Shown here: one piece after another, positions 10,326 through 21,603 of the stretch | How positions within the stretch are numbered: the first letter of the stretch is position 1 | How the letters are laid out: each line of letters begins with the position of its first letter | Position numbers and translations under genes: made by a program | Assembly: GCA_021234155.1 (NCBI GenBank) | Contig: JAJEKV010000134.1 | Location: forward strand, 934,501 to 998,500 | From: Isoetes taiwanensis | Taxonomy: Eukaryota > Streptophyta > Lycopodiopsida > Isoetales > Isoetaceae | DNA: 64,000 bases | Direction: 5' to 3' | Notes under the pieces: model-generated | What the model was told of the DNA's origin: nothing | The model's database searches: none | Seen by the model: only the letters and a program-made list of their open reading frames with translations

Positions 10326-11100
10326 ATGATGATAGAAAACAAAGGTTTCAATCAAGTTTCTTTACGCACTTTGAAAGTCTGGTTACGGAGGCTCCAGAGA
10401 CAAAAGGCGAAGAGGAAGAGAAAAGGAAGAGGAAGAGAAGGGAGGCTTAAAGTTCAAAAAAGGAAGAACCTTCTGAAACGGCCCCTAACATTCACATCAT
10501 TAAGAGTGTAGTGATACCTGATAACTTGGATGCTTTCCTCAATAGTTTCAAGTTAACAGCTACGCCGAGACATTGGACATACTAATGAAAGGTATATCTA
10601 ATTTGAAAAAGGATATGGCCGCTACAGATCCTTATTTTCAAAAGCTTGAAGCTTCGGATAATGGTTTAGATCTCTTGATGTTGCTAATTGGTCATAAATC
10701 TGTGCCGGTATTCCTAGCCACCCCCTACAAGTCGTCGCTAGTAGATTACGAGGATGGGACTAAGAACAATGCTAAAGGTGTTGGACCTTCTTAAGAATTC
10801 AATAAGATAATTAGTATTATGCGTTACATGCCACCACAACCCTTACATAGTCCTCTGAAAGATTACTTTAGTGAGATACTCGGGCAAAATTAGGAAGCCC
10901 TTGAAAAATTTGTTGTTGAGAATGAACAGGAGATCCCAGATAGGTCGCGCTATACTGAAATGGATACCGAAGATTGCTTGTTTTTAGATCAACACAGACG
11001 GCCAAGGCTGCAGCAAATTGGAATCCTGATGTTGAAGGGGATCTCCATGAAATGTACAAAAAGATTAATACAATAAGAAATGAGTTCTGCAAAGAGCCAT
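10326..11100 (+). pseudogene. Coding-like debris of unknown origin
   Basis: A Lys/Arg/Glu-rich segment at about 10385-10510 (RRLQRQKAKRKRKGRGREGR) is followed by a 73-codon frame at 10573-10794 (MDILMKGISNLKKDM..., LLMLLIGHKSVPVFL). After a stop, readable peptide continues to about 11050 (VENEQEIPDRSRYTEMD). The frame breaks suggest a decayed gene. It may belong with 9337-9675. No family recognised. Confidence 0.3.
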
Positions 11101-11260
11101 AGCGATTCTTACAAGCTTTCAGAATGCTATTCTTAAGTGTACATAAAACTTCACTAATGCAATCACATTTGACCTTGAAAGAATCTCCATGACAATTTTT
11201 CTAAGCTTAATGGATGTTAGTACCAATTTATGAAAGTTTTTATCAAATCGTGGCATATAT

Positions 11261-11523
11261 ATGTGTGTCTTCTCGGTAGAAAACATCGCATCGGAAATCT
11301 TCTCCACACTTTATCTTGTTTTACCTGATTTTCGTGCTGCCATTTCTCGGATGCATATTCTGAGGTATGGCAATCATCTCAAGGGGACCACATTTCTTGT
11401 CCAAGAGGATCTCACCCCAACACAACTCTGTAGGCTGAAAGAGGAATTATGTCGGGTGCACGAGGCTCGATTGCAGCGGAAGTGGACAGTGTATAGAGGA
11501 GCTCAGGCATCAATGGCCAACTG
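11261..11523 (+). pseudogene. LINE ORF1-like C-terminal fragment
   Basis: The frame ends with HILRYGNHLKGTTFLVQEDL, then TPTQLCRLKEELCRVHEA and RLQRKWTVYRG. This matches the fragment at 1105-1240 and aligns by pattern with the degraded ORF1 segment of the LINE at 42630-42720. A conserved strand, turn, Pro and basic helix like this is characteristic of LINE ORF1 C-terminal domains. Nothing upstream or downstream in the element is recognisable. Confidence 0.5.
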
Positions 11524-11570
11524 ATCCGTGGATAATTTCTACGTAGCACGACTCTTCTTTATCTTTGTTT

Positions 11571-12691
11571 GGGAAAATTACCAAAATGTTCCCTATATTT
11601 TGCAAAAATTACCAAAATGTAATGTTCCTAACCGACATGCCCTTAACCAACTAGGCAAAACCATCTAGACGTTTATGAATAGTCACTTCTACACATTTAT
11701 GACGGTGTCGCGTAAGCTATCTAGACGTTTATGAGTAGTCACTTCTAGACATTTATGCCGGTGTCTCGAGAATGCGACACCAAGATCCACTCGAGCGGTC
11801 TCCCATGGGTCCGTCACAATCTCTCCCACTAGAACTATGCTCGTCCTCGAGCATCACAAGACCATAGACCCCACCAAGTCGTGGCCTAGACGTTTATGAG
11901 TAGTCACTTTAAGATATTTATGCCGGTGTCTCGAGAACGCGACATCAAGATCCACTCGAGCGGTCTCCCATGGGTCAGTCACAATCTCTCCCACTAGAAC
12001 TATGCTCGTCCTCGAACATCACAAGACTATAGACCCCACCAAGTCATGACCTATGCTTGCCCTCGAGCATCACAAGACCATAGAGCCCACCAAGTCATGA
12101 CCTACCGTCCAACGGTATTTCGAGTTATCCTTGCCCGCATAGAGACTCGAACTCTAGCCCTGCTCTGATGCCGAATGTAATGTTACTAACCGACATGCCC
12201 TTAACCAACTGGGCAAAACCATCTAGATGTTCACTTCTACCCATTTATGTCAGTGTCTCGGGAATGTGACACCAAGATCCACTCGAGCGGTCTCCCATGG
12301 GTCTGTCACACAAAATTCCCTTCAAACGAAGGGCATTTTATAGTTTTTGTGGCTCATCAAATGCAAAATTATCTTCACGATAGTTATAGATCATTATAGG
12401 ATCTTTGTAACAAGACTAAACTCATCTAAATTGGAGTTGAAATTCACAAGTTATGCTCTTTTGAGTTGTTTTCAAAACCTGTATTTAAAGCATCATAACT
12501 TGAAGATTTCACCTCCCTTTTATATGATTCTACTGCCCTTGGATAGATCTCACTTCATCTATAATTTTATGAAGATCACTTTCATGTTTGATCAGTCACA
12601 AAGAAGTTATTACCATTTTAGCCAAACACCCCATTCTTAGGGGTATTTTGATAATTTTTGCAAAATATAGGGGCATTTTGGTAATTTACCC
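11571..12691. mobile_element. Mutator-type non-autonomous inverted-repeat element
   Basis: The two ends are inverted copies of about 50 bases: GGGAAAATTACCAAAATG at 11571 and its counterpart ending CATTTTGGTAATTTACCC at 12691, both continuing through CCCTATATTTTGCAAAAATT. Nine-base flanks match at eight positions (TCTTTGTTT at 11562-11570, TTTTTGTTT at 12692-12700), the target-duplication size of Mutator elements. The interior has no transposase and carries a nested TRIM at 11618-12310. Confidence 0.65.
11618..12310 (-). mobile_element. TRIM (miniature LTR retrotransposon), minus orientation
   Basis: Two direct repeats, 11618-11818 and 12176-12310, each begin TGTAATGTT and end GTCACA on the plus strand. 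On the minus strand they therefore run TGTGAC to ATTACA. Next to the second copy, 12163-12175 read on the minus strand gives TCGGCATCAGAGC, a decayed initiator-Met tRNA primer-binding site. CAAAA flanks both sides (11613-11617 and 12311-12315), a 5-bp target duplication. The interior (11819-12175) is non-coding and made of roughly 170-180-base tandem copies containing CTCGTCCTCGAGCATCACAA. Confidence 0.7.
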
Positions 12692-12840
12692 TTTTTGTTT
12701 TTGTTTTTGTTTTTGTTTTTGTTTTTGTTTTTTTTTTGTTTTTGTTTTTGTTTTTGTTTTTGTTTTTGTTTTTGTTTTTGTTTTTGTTTTTGTTTTTGTT
12801 TTTGTTTTTTTTGTTTTTGTTTTGTGTTTTGTGTTTTGTT
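12692..12840. repeat. (TTTTTG)n hexanucleotide microsatellite
   Basis: About 20 or more near-perfect TTTTTG units, decaying to TTTTG/TTTTGTG at the right. It starts inside the 9-bp target duplication of the Mutator-type element. The Phe/Leu/Val-rich open frames read from it are artefacts. Confidence 0.95.
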
Positions 12841-14660
12841 TGTGTTTACTCTCCAAGTCTCATTTGGGCTCTATTCTATTCTATTCTTTGCATGTACTCA
12901 TACCACGGCCGGTTAAGATCTACGAGGACGTAAAAAACCTACCTTACTTTATCTTCATCATTAATTGTAGGCTAGCTTGATCCTTCGGAGTAGGCTCTAA
13001 TCGGATGTATATTAGGAATAACGACGTTGCTCATAAACAAAGCTTATTAATTTGTGATTATTGAGCACCCTGGAAGTTTCATCGCTTTAGTCTGACGGTG
13101 AATAGTTACAAACTACCTCTCTAAACGCATGCTGCAAGCTATTTGGAGCAATATGAGAATGTACTTTTTTTCAAATTAATGAAATTGTGCTTTTTAGCAG
13201 ATATTTCCATAGTTAAGGAACCTCTTGAACTTTTGAGGAAATTCTTCATGATGGTAGATGCAAGGACTTAAGTAAAATGAAATTAGGAGCTTTTACACTA
13301 TATGAAGAGATGAAGATAACCTGGAACATGTTAAGAAAAGTAATTTACAGATAAAACATGACCTATCAATTAGCTTGCTGTTAATGTCATTGGAGCAGCT
13401 TCAAATATTGTTGTAACTCAATAAGGTATCTGTACACACATCTCTCACTTTTAAGAACCTTTGAAGGACATGTAAGAAAAGGAGTTTTTGAATCTAAGCT
13501 CTTGACTTGAACATGCAAGTTTCAAAAGCATGAGATCAACTTTGGCCAAGCATTTTTCTAATGGCAACAATGTAAATAGTCCAATAGTCTAGGGGCCACC
13601 TTTTACACTAAATCTCCTTTCTGAAGCCAAGCTCCTGACTTGAACATGCAAGTCTAAAAAGCATGACATCAACACTGGCCAAGCATTTTAGAGGGAGATT
13701 CTAATAGTAGGGTAACAAGTCTATTGCCACCTTTTACATTATTAAATCTCCTTTCTAAACTTCTAACTGTAGAACATGGAGCATCACTACCAGCCATTTC
13801 AAACACCACAAGCTCTCAAGATAAACACTGACCTATAACCTCAAATTAAGCTGCCATTTTTTCTGATTCTTCCCTTTAAACAATCTGCACCAGAAATCCC
13901 ACACACATAGATACACACCTAAAAAAGTCCTTGGACACATGAATTTGCAATCGTGAATGGGATAGGATTGCAGGGAAAAGGCACGGACAAAAGCCCCGAT
14001 AACCCATGCTCAAAATCATACCCAGCAAATGCTCACGATCTTTGGAAGAAAGGCAATATTTTTTGGCTAAAAAAGACCAACTACTTTACGAAATGATGTT
14101 AAAAAACATCAAAAAAATTTATCACCAAACTTAAAAATCTCAAATTAACAAGGTTAGTTTAATGCGCAAAATTAATCAATTAATTATACCTTTACTAACA
14201 TAATGAATTAAACGTCAACATAATAATTAATTATAATGACATATCATACATTGTGTGTATTAATGGCATATAATATGCTGGAACGTCCTTGGATCAATGA
14301 TGTCCTCAGCATTATTGTGTTGTTTGAATTTAAGCATATTGAAATAGATAGATGATTATCTTAATATAAGACAAATACACTAGATTATCACAGTTAACTA
14401 AAGTCATATTATAGAGGTATGTTAAACTCAGCACATGGATGAAACCAAATAACATAATAGAACTAGTTCTCAATGGACCACATCTCTCACAACACGTCCA
14501 CGCAGATGACATACCCTTGGGTAGAATTCAACAAATAGGAAGTCATCAATAAGTTGAATGATGTGCTCTAACTTGATAAAAGTGTCGGTGCAAAATATTT
14601 CTTCGACCTCTGCAATAAGCTCCTTAATGTCCACGCTTGCTACCCCATGCGCATGAGGGT
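12841..14660. other. Intergenic with a roughly 125-bp tandem duplication
   Basis: No gene is seen. The stretch at about 13496-13620 is repeated at about 13622-13745 with substitutions (CTTGACTTGAACATGCAAGT, then CTGACTTGAACATGCAAGT; both followed by GGCCAAGCATTTT). The remainder, 13760-14660, is AT-rich and unremarkable. Confidence 0.4.
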
Positions 14661-15060
14661 AGTATAGTCATTGCAAATCTACCATGACTCGAGAGTGCAC
14701 ACGACAAAATTTAACACTGGAGATGTGATACCCTTTAGGCACTTGGCGACATGGTACCAAAGGCATACCACAACACAAAAATACGCACCATCTACATGGA
14801 TGAAGTAAATAAAACAACAAAAAGTAGAAATAAATGACAAACAGAAGAAATTGGAAGTAGATATTTTTAAGTTTTAGACTCACACTTAGAGGATTCTCTG
14901 TATACAATATTTGTTGCATACTTTGACATGTCAACATCTGCACGAAAGCATTTCTATTTTTCAAAAAATGAGCTCCAAACCAACCATCTCCATTATTTGG
15001 CCCTATGATTTGTTGATTATCATTCCAAAAGTTAGTTAGATTCGGTGAAATTGCATGCAC
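14661..15060 (-). other. Sequence downstream of the Helitron helicase, unrecognised
   Basis: A 130-codon minus-strand frame (MHAISPNLTNFWNDNQQII...) ends near 14668. Its start could be Helitron tail sequence, but I find no motif, and the middle is Phe/Tyr/Leu-rich DNA typical of non-coding AT-rich sequence. Confidence 0.2.
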
Positions 15061-15103
15061 TCAAACTAGAACGGGAGTTCGGCATTATAGACACCAAATG
15101 AAT

Positions 15104-16126
15104 TCAAAATATGAAAAATCTGCTTCCAATATTCTTTATAGTGACAATCTTTGCATCTATAGCACGTCTTCCTAATGCATGTATAATGAGGCGAGTGCCA
15201 CTATAGAGCCCCTTATGTATAGCAACAGACCTTAGTAACATGATAATCATGCCAACATTTAACATCACTTCATGTAAAGGCATCCCAATCGCAGTTTGCG
15301 CATTCAAAAAATTCAATAGGATAAATCCCTGCGTCATTCTCATGAACAACTCGATCATCACTGTAATACATGATCGGTGTAGTAGGCAACTACTCTGTCA
15401 TCCTCTTGTTTATTTTTTTCACATCCTCATTTAGTGGCATAATATTGCCCTTTGCGTCTAGAAGAATTGGAACATTAGTGAATGCCAAGGCCAGCAAGTC
15501 ATTTAAGTCCAGTGACTTAACATGAGTATATTCCGAAAGATATATTACATCGGATCCAATATCAGGAAACGTGGTTTCACGTATGTCTCTCACTCGTATA
15601 AAAGATAGCCAGCATATGACTTTTGCTCTTCCACATCTCTTCACATCTTGTTCATTATTCGCATATTTATGGTGAGCTTATGTTCTTCGACATGATCCCA
15701 TATATAGGAGTACTTCAAGGAAGCATGCACAATTTGGGGTCAATTTCCTCATGCAACTACATGTGGAACCTGGCAAAAATGTCCTCCCAAAACAACAATG
15801 AATGCCCAAAAATACTATCACATGACATCACATAATGGAGCATTATGCATCATTGGAGCCTCATCCCATATAATCATGTGAGTCGTTCTTATTAAATTTA
15901 CTAGATTAGACTGCTTTGGAATATCGCAAGTTGAAGATTCATCTTTGTTTATTGGTGTTTTGAACCTTGAATATGCAATGCGCTCTCCCCAAGTAGAAGC
16001 AATTTTGAAGAAGCAACAAGAAGTGTAATGATACGTACCTTTGGCACGAACATAAGACAACATGGTGTTAAAAAAAAAAAACTCTTTGATGATCCTTCCT
16101 GCACCATGAATAAAACACCTGTCCAT
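15104..16126 (-). pseudogene. Helitron helicase (RepHel) relic
   Basis: Three frame-broken minus-strand pieces read in order as the PIF1-like helicase of plant Helitrons. Piece 16126-15818 contains FNTMLSYVRAKG, AYSRFKTPINKDESSTCDI and the DEAPMMH box. Piece 15644-15390 contains YLSEYTHV and PLNEDVKKINKRM. Piece 15361-15104 contains GMPLHEV, VGMIIMLLRSV, GLYSGTRLIIHALG and the end NIGSRFFIF. The Walker A loop is destroyed next to a poly-A run near 16071-16080, and stops separate the pieces. The Rep nuclease half and Helitron termini were not identified. Confidence 0.75.
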
Positions 16127-16164
16127 TTTCCAACATTATGTGCTATGGATCACACTGTAAAAGA

Positions 16165-17000
16165 TTGCATTATGCTATGTATATAGGCTTTTCCACATCT
16201 TGCACATTTGCCATGTCTTCGTGAAACAGTTCATCTCAGAATATTTTATATGGATCCACTGCATGTTCAAAAAGTGTAAATTCAAACTTCTCAAAGTTCG
16301 CCCGACAGAGTTCATATGGTCTTCAGTGTCTAGAAGTGCCATGTTAGAAAACCAATCACACAATTTATGTCCCCATGTCCACCACCTCACATGCAAAAGA
16401 TAGTCTCTTCGTAATTTCTTGCAAGTATTCCAAGTTATTGGAACCCAAGATAATATCATCAACATAAATTGCAATCACCACAAAGCATTCATGATGTCGC
16501 TTTAGGTAAATATTAGAATCTGCAGAACTTGGAAGAAAGCCTTCAGAAAGAAGATAAGTATTTATTTTCATATATCAGGCTCTAGATGCTTGCTTTAGGC
16601 CATACAAGGCCTTTTCGTATGCAGCAAACATACTTCTCATTTTCACGTACTTCAAAACCATCTGGTTGACTCATATAAATCTCTTCACTATGATCTCCAT
16701 TGAGGAATGCAGTTGTCACATCCATTCAATGTAAATATTCTTAAACTTATGACACGCAGAACCCATGAAAAAGTTTCCTCGTAGTCAATACCTGGCACTT
16801 GTGAGTATCTTTTGCAACTAGTTGTGCTTTGAACTTATCAAAGGATGTATCTGCTTTGTACTTAGAGCAATTGGTCCGTTTACATTTAACAGGTTTTCTT
16901 CCTTTAAACAAATCAACAAGCTCCCAAGTACCTTTGTTAATAAGGTATTCAAATTCTGCTTCCATGGCCATGCACCACTTGAGGTGAAGACATTATTTCT
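16165..17000 (-). pseudogene. Ty1/Copia reverse transcriptase relic
   Basis: The minus-strand frame 16971-16747 reads AEFEYLINKGTWELVDL, RKPVKCKR and DKFKAQLVAKD, the start of the RVT_2 domain. After a gap, 16571-16365 reads INTYLLSEGFLPSSADSNIY and FVVIAIYVDDIILGSN, which carries the YVDD catalytic box. Frameshifts and stops lie between and after them. It shares orientation with the presumptive hinge region at 17517-17900, from which it is separated by the repeat array at 17020-17580. Confidence 0.8.
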
Positions 17001-17019
17001 TTCATCAAAACTATTTGAG

Positions 17020-17580
17020 GACTGTAGGGACTATTTGAGTAGATCTTGGGGATGCGGCACCTGATTATTGCATATAGAGGACCAAACCTCAACATCTAGA
17101 CACGTTTGCCTAGTTAATTGGGGCACAATAATTAAAGTGGCATATCAGTAGTATCAGACTCGAGTGTGTTCAAGTCTTCATGTGAGCGTCCCAAATAAAA
17201 CATTTCATGGACGAATGATGTAAGTCCCGACACCTGATTATTATATATAGGGTCAAACCTCAATGTCTAGACACGTTTGCCTAGTTAATTGAGGCACAAT
17301 AGTTAAAGTGTCATATCAATAGTATCAGACTCGAGTCTCGTGTTCAACTCTTCATGGGAGCGTCCCAAATAAATCATTTCATGGACGAATGATGTAAGTT
17401 CCATATGCTTGAGGGCGAGCATTCTGAAGAGGGGAGGAACCGATATGATTTGGGGGCCACGGAGACTATTTGAGTAGATCTTGGGGAGGCGACATCTAAT
17501 TATCACATATAGAGGGTCAAACATCAACTTCTAGATGCTTTTTCCTGATTGGTTGGGACACGATAATTAAGGCATCTATC
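17020..17580 (+). repeat. TRIM-like array with three LTR-like copies
   Basis: A unit containing CACCTGATTATTRYATATAG, CTAGACACGTTTGCCTAG and TTAAAGTG.CATATCA occurs at about 17055-17145, 17228-17312 and, more diverged, 17490-17578. The first two are each followed directly by TAGTATCAGACTCGAG, close to the tRNA-Met primer site TGGTATCAGAGC. The longer leader ACTATTTGAGTAGATCTTGG precedes copies one and three. The pattern LTR-internal-LTR-internal-LTR suggests unequal recombination between TRIM copies. No coding capacity. Confidence 0.5.
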
Positions 17581-17960
17581 AATTGCCTTCTCATTAGAGA
17601 CACATTAGTATCAGGAATTCCATCAAATACGTGAAGCAAACCACCATGATGTTCATCCCCACCATCATGTAAATCAAATTTTTGTATGAGATCATTATCC
17701 ATGTTAGAATTTATAGGCTCATTTTTAATATTAGAATTTAGAGGCTCATGGTCCACATCCGGATTTAGAGGCTTATGTTCCACACCAAGATTATTTAGCT
17801 CTTTATCAAGAATTTGGAATTCGTTCATAATATCATTTGGTTCATGTGGAGGAGCAACTGTGTTGATCATAGTAGACTCATCAACACAACATAACAATCA
17901 CAAATAATTCTTCGCGATGCGATATCATAAAACCAATATCTTCGTGCATCTACAACACAA
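17517..17960 (-). pseudogene. Probable Copia integrase-to-RT hinge relic
   Basis: A 126-codon minus-strand frame is Asn/Asp/Glu/His-rich with repeats of the form EPLNSNIKNEPINSNMD, followed by DTNVSLMRRQLIDA. Hydrophilic acidic linkers like this sit between integrase and reverse transcriptase in Copia polyproteins, and it lies in the right order and strand relative to 16165-17000. The identification rests on position and composition only. Confidence 0.4.
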
Positions 17961-18057
17961 CCACTAGCTTTAGAACCAACATGATCAAGCTTCTCCTTTT
18001 TCTCTTTTCACATACGAACATAGGCAATACAACAAAAAACTCACAAATGCTCAACAT

Positions 18058-21000
18058 TTGAGTAGGAGTCGCTCGTCGTCTGGCCGCCTTTTCTCAGACT
18101 CCTTCCAATTGATATATTTATTATCAGATAAGGTCAGCAAGGCATTTTTCATCTGTATATCATTGAAATCTGAGGTTGGAAGGTTGGAAGCGTTGGCACA
18201 ACTCGATTGTGGTGCAAATGTTTGCGTTATGGATAGTGTGTTCGCTAGTAAGCACGCCATCTCTAGAAGCAAGGTTAAGCATTCTAGTTCTATCAATGTG
18301 ATTGATAGACGGGAGATCTCCTCGGGTGCAGTCACAAAATGTACTGCGCCTCTCCAAGTTTTGTTCATGGGAGCTTCTTGTAGCATTTCCTTCAATCTCA
18401 TCGCTAGCCCACATGCGTCAGTAGTCTTGGGTCTGCCCTGGCTCGAGCTACATAATCCACAGATTGATTGGCATACTAGATCATTTCGATTTGCTGGTTC
18501 TAGCTCTAGTTCCAGTTCATCTGTAGTTCAGGTCTCTGCACTAATATCGACTTCAGTCCTTGCAGTATCGTGGGCTCCTGATCCCCTCCTTGCTGTTTCT
18601 ATTTCTGCTCCATGTTCTGATTCGACTTTTGTCTCTGCTCTAGTTCATGCCCCAAATTCTGACCATGTTCTCGATAATGTCCCAGCTCCAGTTCTTGCTC
18701 AAGTTTCTACTCCTGCTCCTGCTCCTGCTCCAGTTCCTGCTCCTGCTCCCGCTCCTGTTTCTGCTCTTGCTCCTACTCCTGTAGAAGCTTTTTCACACCC
18801 TCAGTTTCGTATCTCGAAGATTTCACTTCACAAATTTATTAAATCTGGAAGGCAAGATCCAAGTTCAGTATTTGTAATCCAAGTTCATCCATCGGCTAGC
18901 TCTGCACCGGTGAAGTCTGCCCCAATGCTCCCAGATCGTCTATGTGATTATCCTATTGATTTGCAGCTCGAGACAATGCCGCAGTATGGTTCGAGATATG
19001 GTCTATCTCCCGCTAAATTGAAGGCTTTGCGGGATTATATTGAAGAGAATCTAACCACTGGTTTCATTCGGCATTCTCAATCCCCTGCTGGAGCGCCTAT
19101 CTTCTTCGTAAAAAAAAAAAGATGATTCTCTGCGTCTGGTCGTTGATTATTGTGGCCTCAATAAAATCACAATGTCAAAACGGTATCCGCTTCCTCTGAT
19201 CCCAGAGTTATTGGAGTGATTCCAAGGTGCTCGTTATTTTATGAAGATTGATCATCGTGGTACCTACTTATATGGATTCGGAAGGGTGACGAATGGAAAA
19301 CAACTTTTCGTACTCGGTATGGCTATTTTGAGTACATAGTTATGTTGTTTGGGCTTACCAATGCTCCAACAGTATTCCAGCATATGGCCAATGATGTCTT
19401 CCGGGAGTTCCTAGAAACTTTTGTTATCATTTATTTAGATAATATTCTTATTTATTCTAAAACTCTCAAAGAACGTGAGAGTCATGTTTGATTTAGATCT
19501 TTCAGAAGCTTCGTGGACACAGGTTATATACCAAACTTGAGAAATGCCAGTTCGAGCAGGATAATATAGAGTTCCTTGGCTATCATATCACTCCACATGG
19601 AGTCTCTATGGATCCCGAAAAGGTTAGCACTGTTTTGGAGTAGCAAACACCTTCCTCCTTTGAGACGTTCAATATTTCCTTCGGTTTGCCAATTTCTATC
19701 GGTGTTTCATTCGGATTTTTTCAGAGATTGCCCTTCCTTTGACATGCCCCATGATTAAGGACGTGGCATTTGATGGAGTGTGGAAGCGGAATCTGCTTTT
19801 GTTACTCTAAAGCATGCCGTTACCATGGTACTAGTTCTTGCTCATGCAGATCCTTTGTGCCCATATGTTGTCAAAGCAGATGCTTCTGATTTTGCTCTGG
19901 GTGGTATCCTATCACAGGAGGGGGATGGCCATGAATTGCATCCGATTGCCAATCACTCACGGAAGTTTCAGGCTGCTGAAATCAACTATCTTATTTATGA
20001 CAAGGAGTTGTTGGCAATAGTTGATTCTTTCGAGTAGTGGAGACGTTTCCTGGAGGAATTTTCTTATAAGGTCACAATCTATACAAATTCAAAATCTAGA
20101 ATATTTCCAGTCTGCTCGAGTGCTCAACCGTCGCCAAGCCCGGTGGCATACTCAAGTATTATCTCGTATTGATTTCGTGATCAAGTGCCGTCCTAGACCC
20201 CTCCAAGGGAAGCCTGATGCCTTGTCTTGACGCTCCTACCTTGAGCCCAAGGCAGGTGATCCCGCATTTGATCAGCAATGACAGGTTATTCTAGGGCCTG
20301 ATCGGTTTCCAGCTTATGGCCCTCGTTTTGTTCGAGAGGTCTCATGATACGGCCTTCTTGGAGTCTGTTCGAGCATCTCTGCCCTCCGATCCATTGGCTC
20401 AAAATGTATTCTCACACCTTGGCTCTATATCATCTTCTCACCAAATGCGATCGGACTATGATCGATTTGAGGTTCGAGTTGGACTCCTGTTCCGTGACGG
20501 GCTTCTGATGTGCTAGATGGTGCTTCGAGGCTTTGAGTTCTCCAAGCTTGCCATGATTCACCTATGGCCGGACACTTTGGAGTAACCAAGACTCTTGAAC
20601 TTAGTAGTCGAGAGTATTAGTGGTCTGGGCTTCGTCGCACTTTCGAAGCTTTTATTTGATCATGTGACATCTGATGTCGAGAGAAGGTTCTGAGACATCT
20701 TCCTCATAGCCTTCTTCAGCCACTGCCAGTTTCAGGTGGACCTTGAAAGAGTATTTCGGTAGACTTTATTCCAGAGTTACCACTCTCTCGGGGTTATGAA
20801 GCTATCATAGTTGTTGTTGACCGTTTCTCAAAGATGGCTCATTTTCACCCTGCAACATCACCATCACCAGTGAGGGAACAACGGATCTTCTTCTTCGTGA
20901 AGTAGTCAGACTTCATGGATTGCCAGATACCATTGTCAGTTATCGTGGACCTCAGTTTGCCGCAGGTTTCTAAAAGTGGCATTGGAGTTATTGCATATCG

Positions 21001-21360
21001 ACCACCCACTGACATTCGGTCATTATCCAAAAAGTAATGGGCAAGCAGAACGCATTAATAAGACACTGGAGCGATATTTAAGGTGCTTTATCAGTTATCA
21101 GCAGGATGATTGGGTCGATTATCTTCCATTAGTTGAGTTTGCCTATAATAACTCAGTACATGCTTCCACTGGCCAGACTTCGTTATTTCTGAACTTTGGT
21201 CAGCATCCTCGTTGGTCATTTAGTGTTGCTGGCGGTACCCTAGTGCCAAGTCTCGACTTGAGAAACTCCAGCAGATCACCAGGATCATCTTTACCAAGCA
21301 CAGCCATTTACTTGTCTCAATTCGTAGCTTGTGGGATCGTGTGCAAATTGGTGCAATAGA
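18058..21360 (+). pseudogene. Ty3/Gypsy polyprotein relic (PR-RT-RNase H-INT)
   Basis: In order: a retropepsin-like domain at about 18185-18480 (LDCGANVCVMDS with Cys in place of the usual Thr/Ser, and VLGLPWLELHNPQIDW); a Pro/Ala/Val linker coded by a CTCCTGCTCCTG minisatellite at 18706-18780; RT from about 18940 (LKALRDYIEENL), frameshifted at the A-run near 19111-19120; the catalytic box as YLDN at 19435; RNase H at about 19780-20230 (KADASDFALGG, YDKELLAIVDS); and integrase from about 20560 to 21250 ([29 protein letters not shown]). Many stops and shifts. The VLGLPWL..HNP.IDW block is common in sushi/Tf1-like Gypsy elements, so this may be a chromovirus relative. LTRs not found. Confidence 0.85.
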
Positions 21361-21603
21361 GACAAGCTTTTTTCCTGGATAAAAGCAAGCAAGTAAGCTT
21401 GTGGTCTTGGGGTCAAAGTGGGATTTATATGTGCATGATAATGGCCAGTTTTGACTTGGGCCAAGGCAAATGCATCCATAACTTTTGAAAAAAACACGAC
21501 CGTCTAGATAGTGTACCAAAAGCTCGGGATCAATATTTGTAAGTACCATGCAGTGTTCCTGTTACATAGATCAGCGAGGAAACCATGCATTACAATGCTC
21601 TTC
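21361..21603. other. Short spacer before the CACTA element
   Basis: No gene is visible. This is the left flank of the insertion ending in the TTC target duplicate. Confidence 0.4.

Noticed and set aside
12692-12840. Regularly repeated array that might suggest CRISPR
   Set aside because: It is a simple hexanucleotide repeat without spacers, in a plant genome.
12588-12980. Overlapping Phe/Leu/Val-rich open frames
   Set aside because: They are translations of the (TTTTTG)n microsatellite in all frames, not genes.
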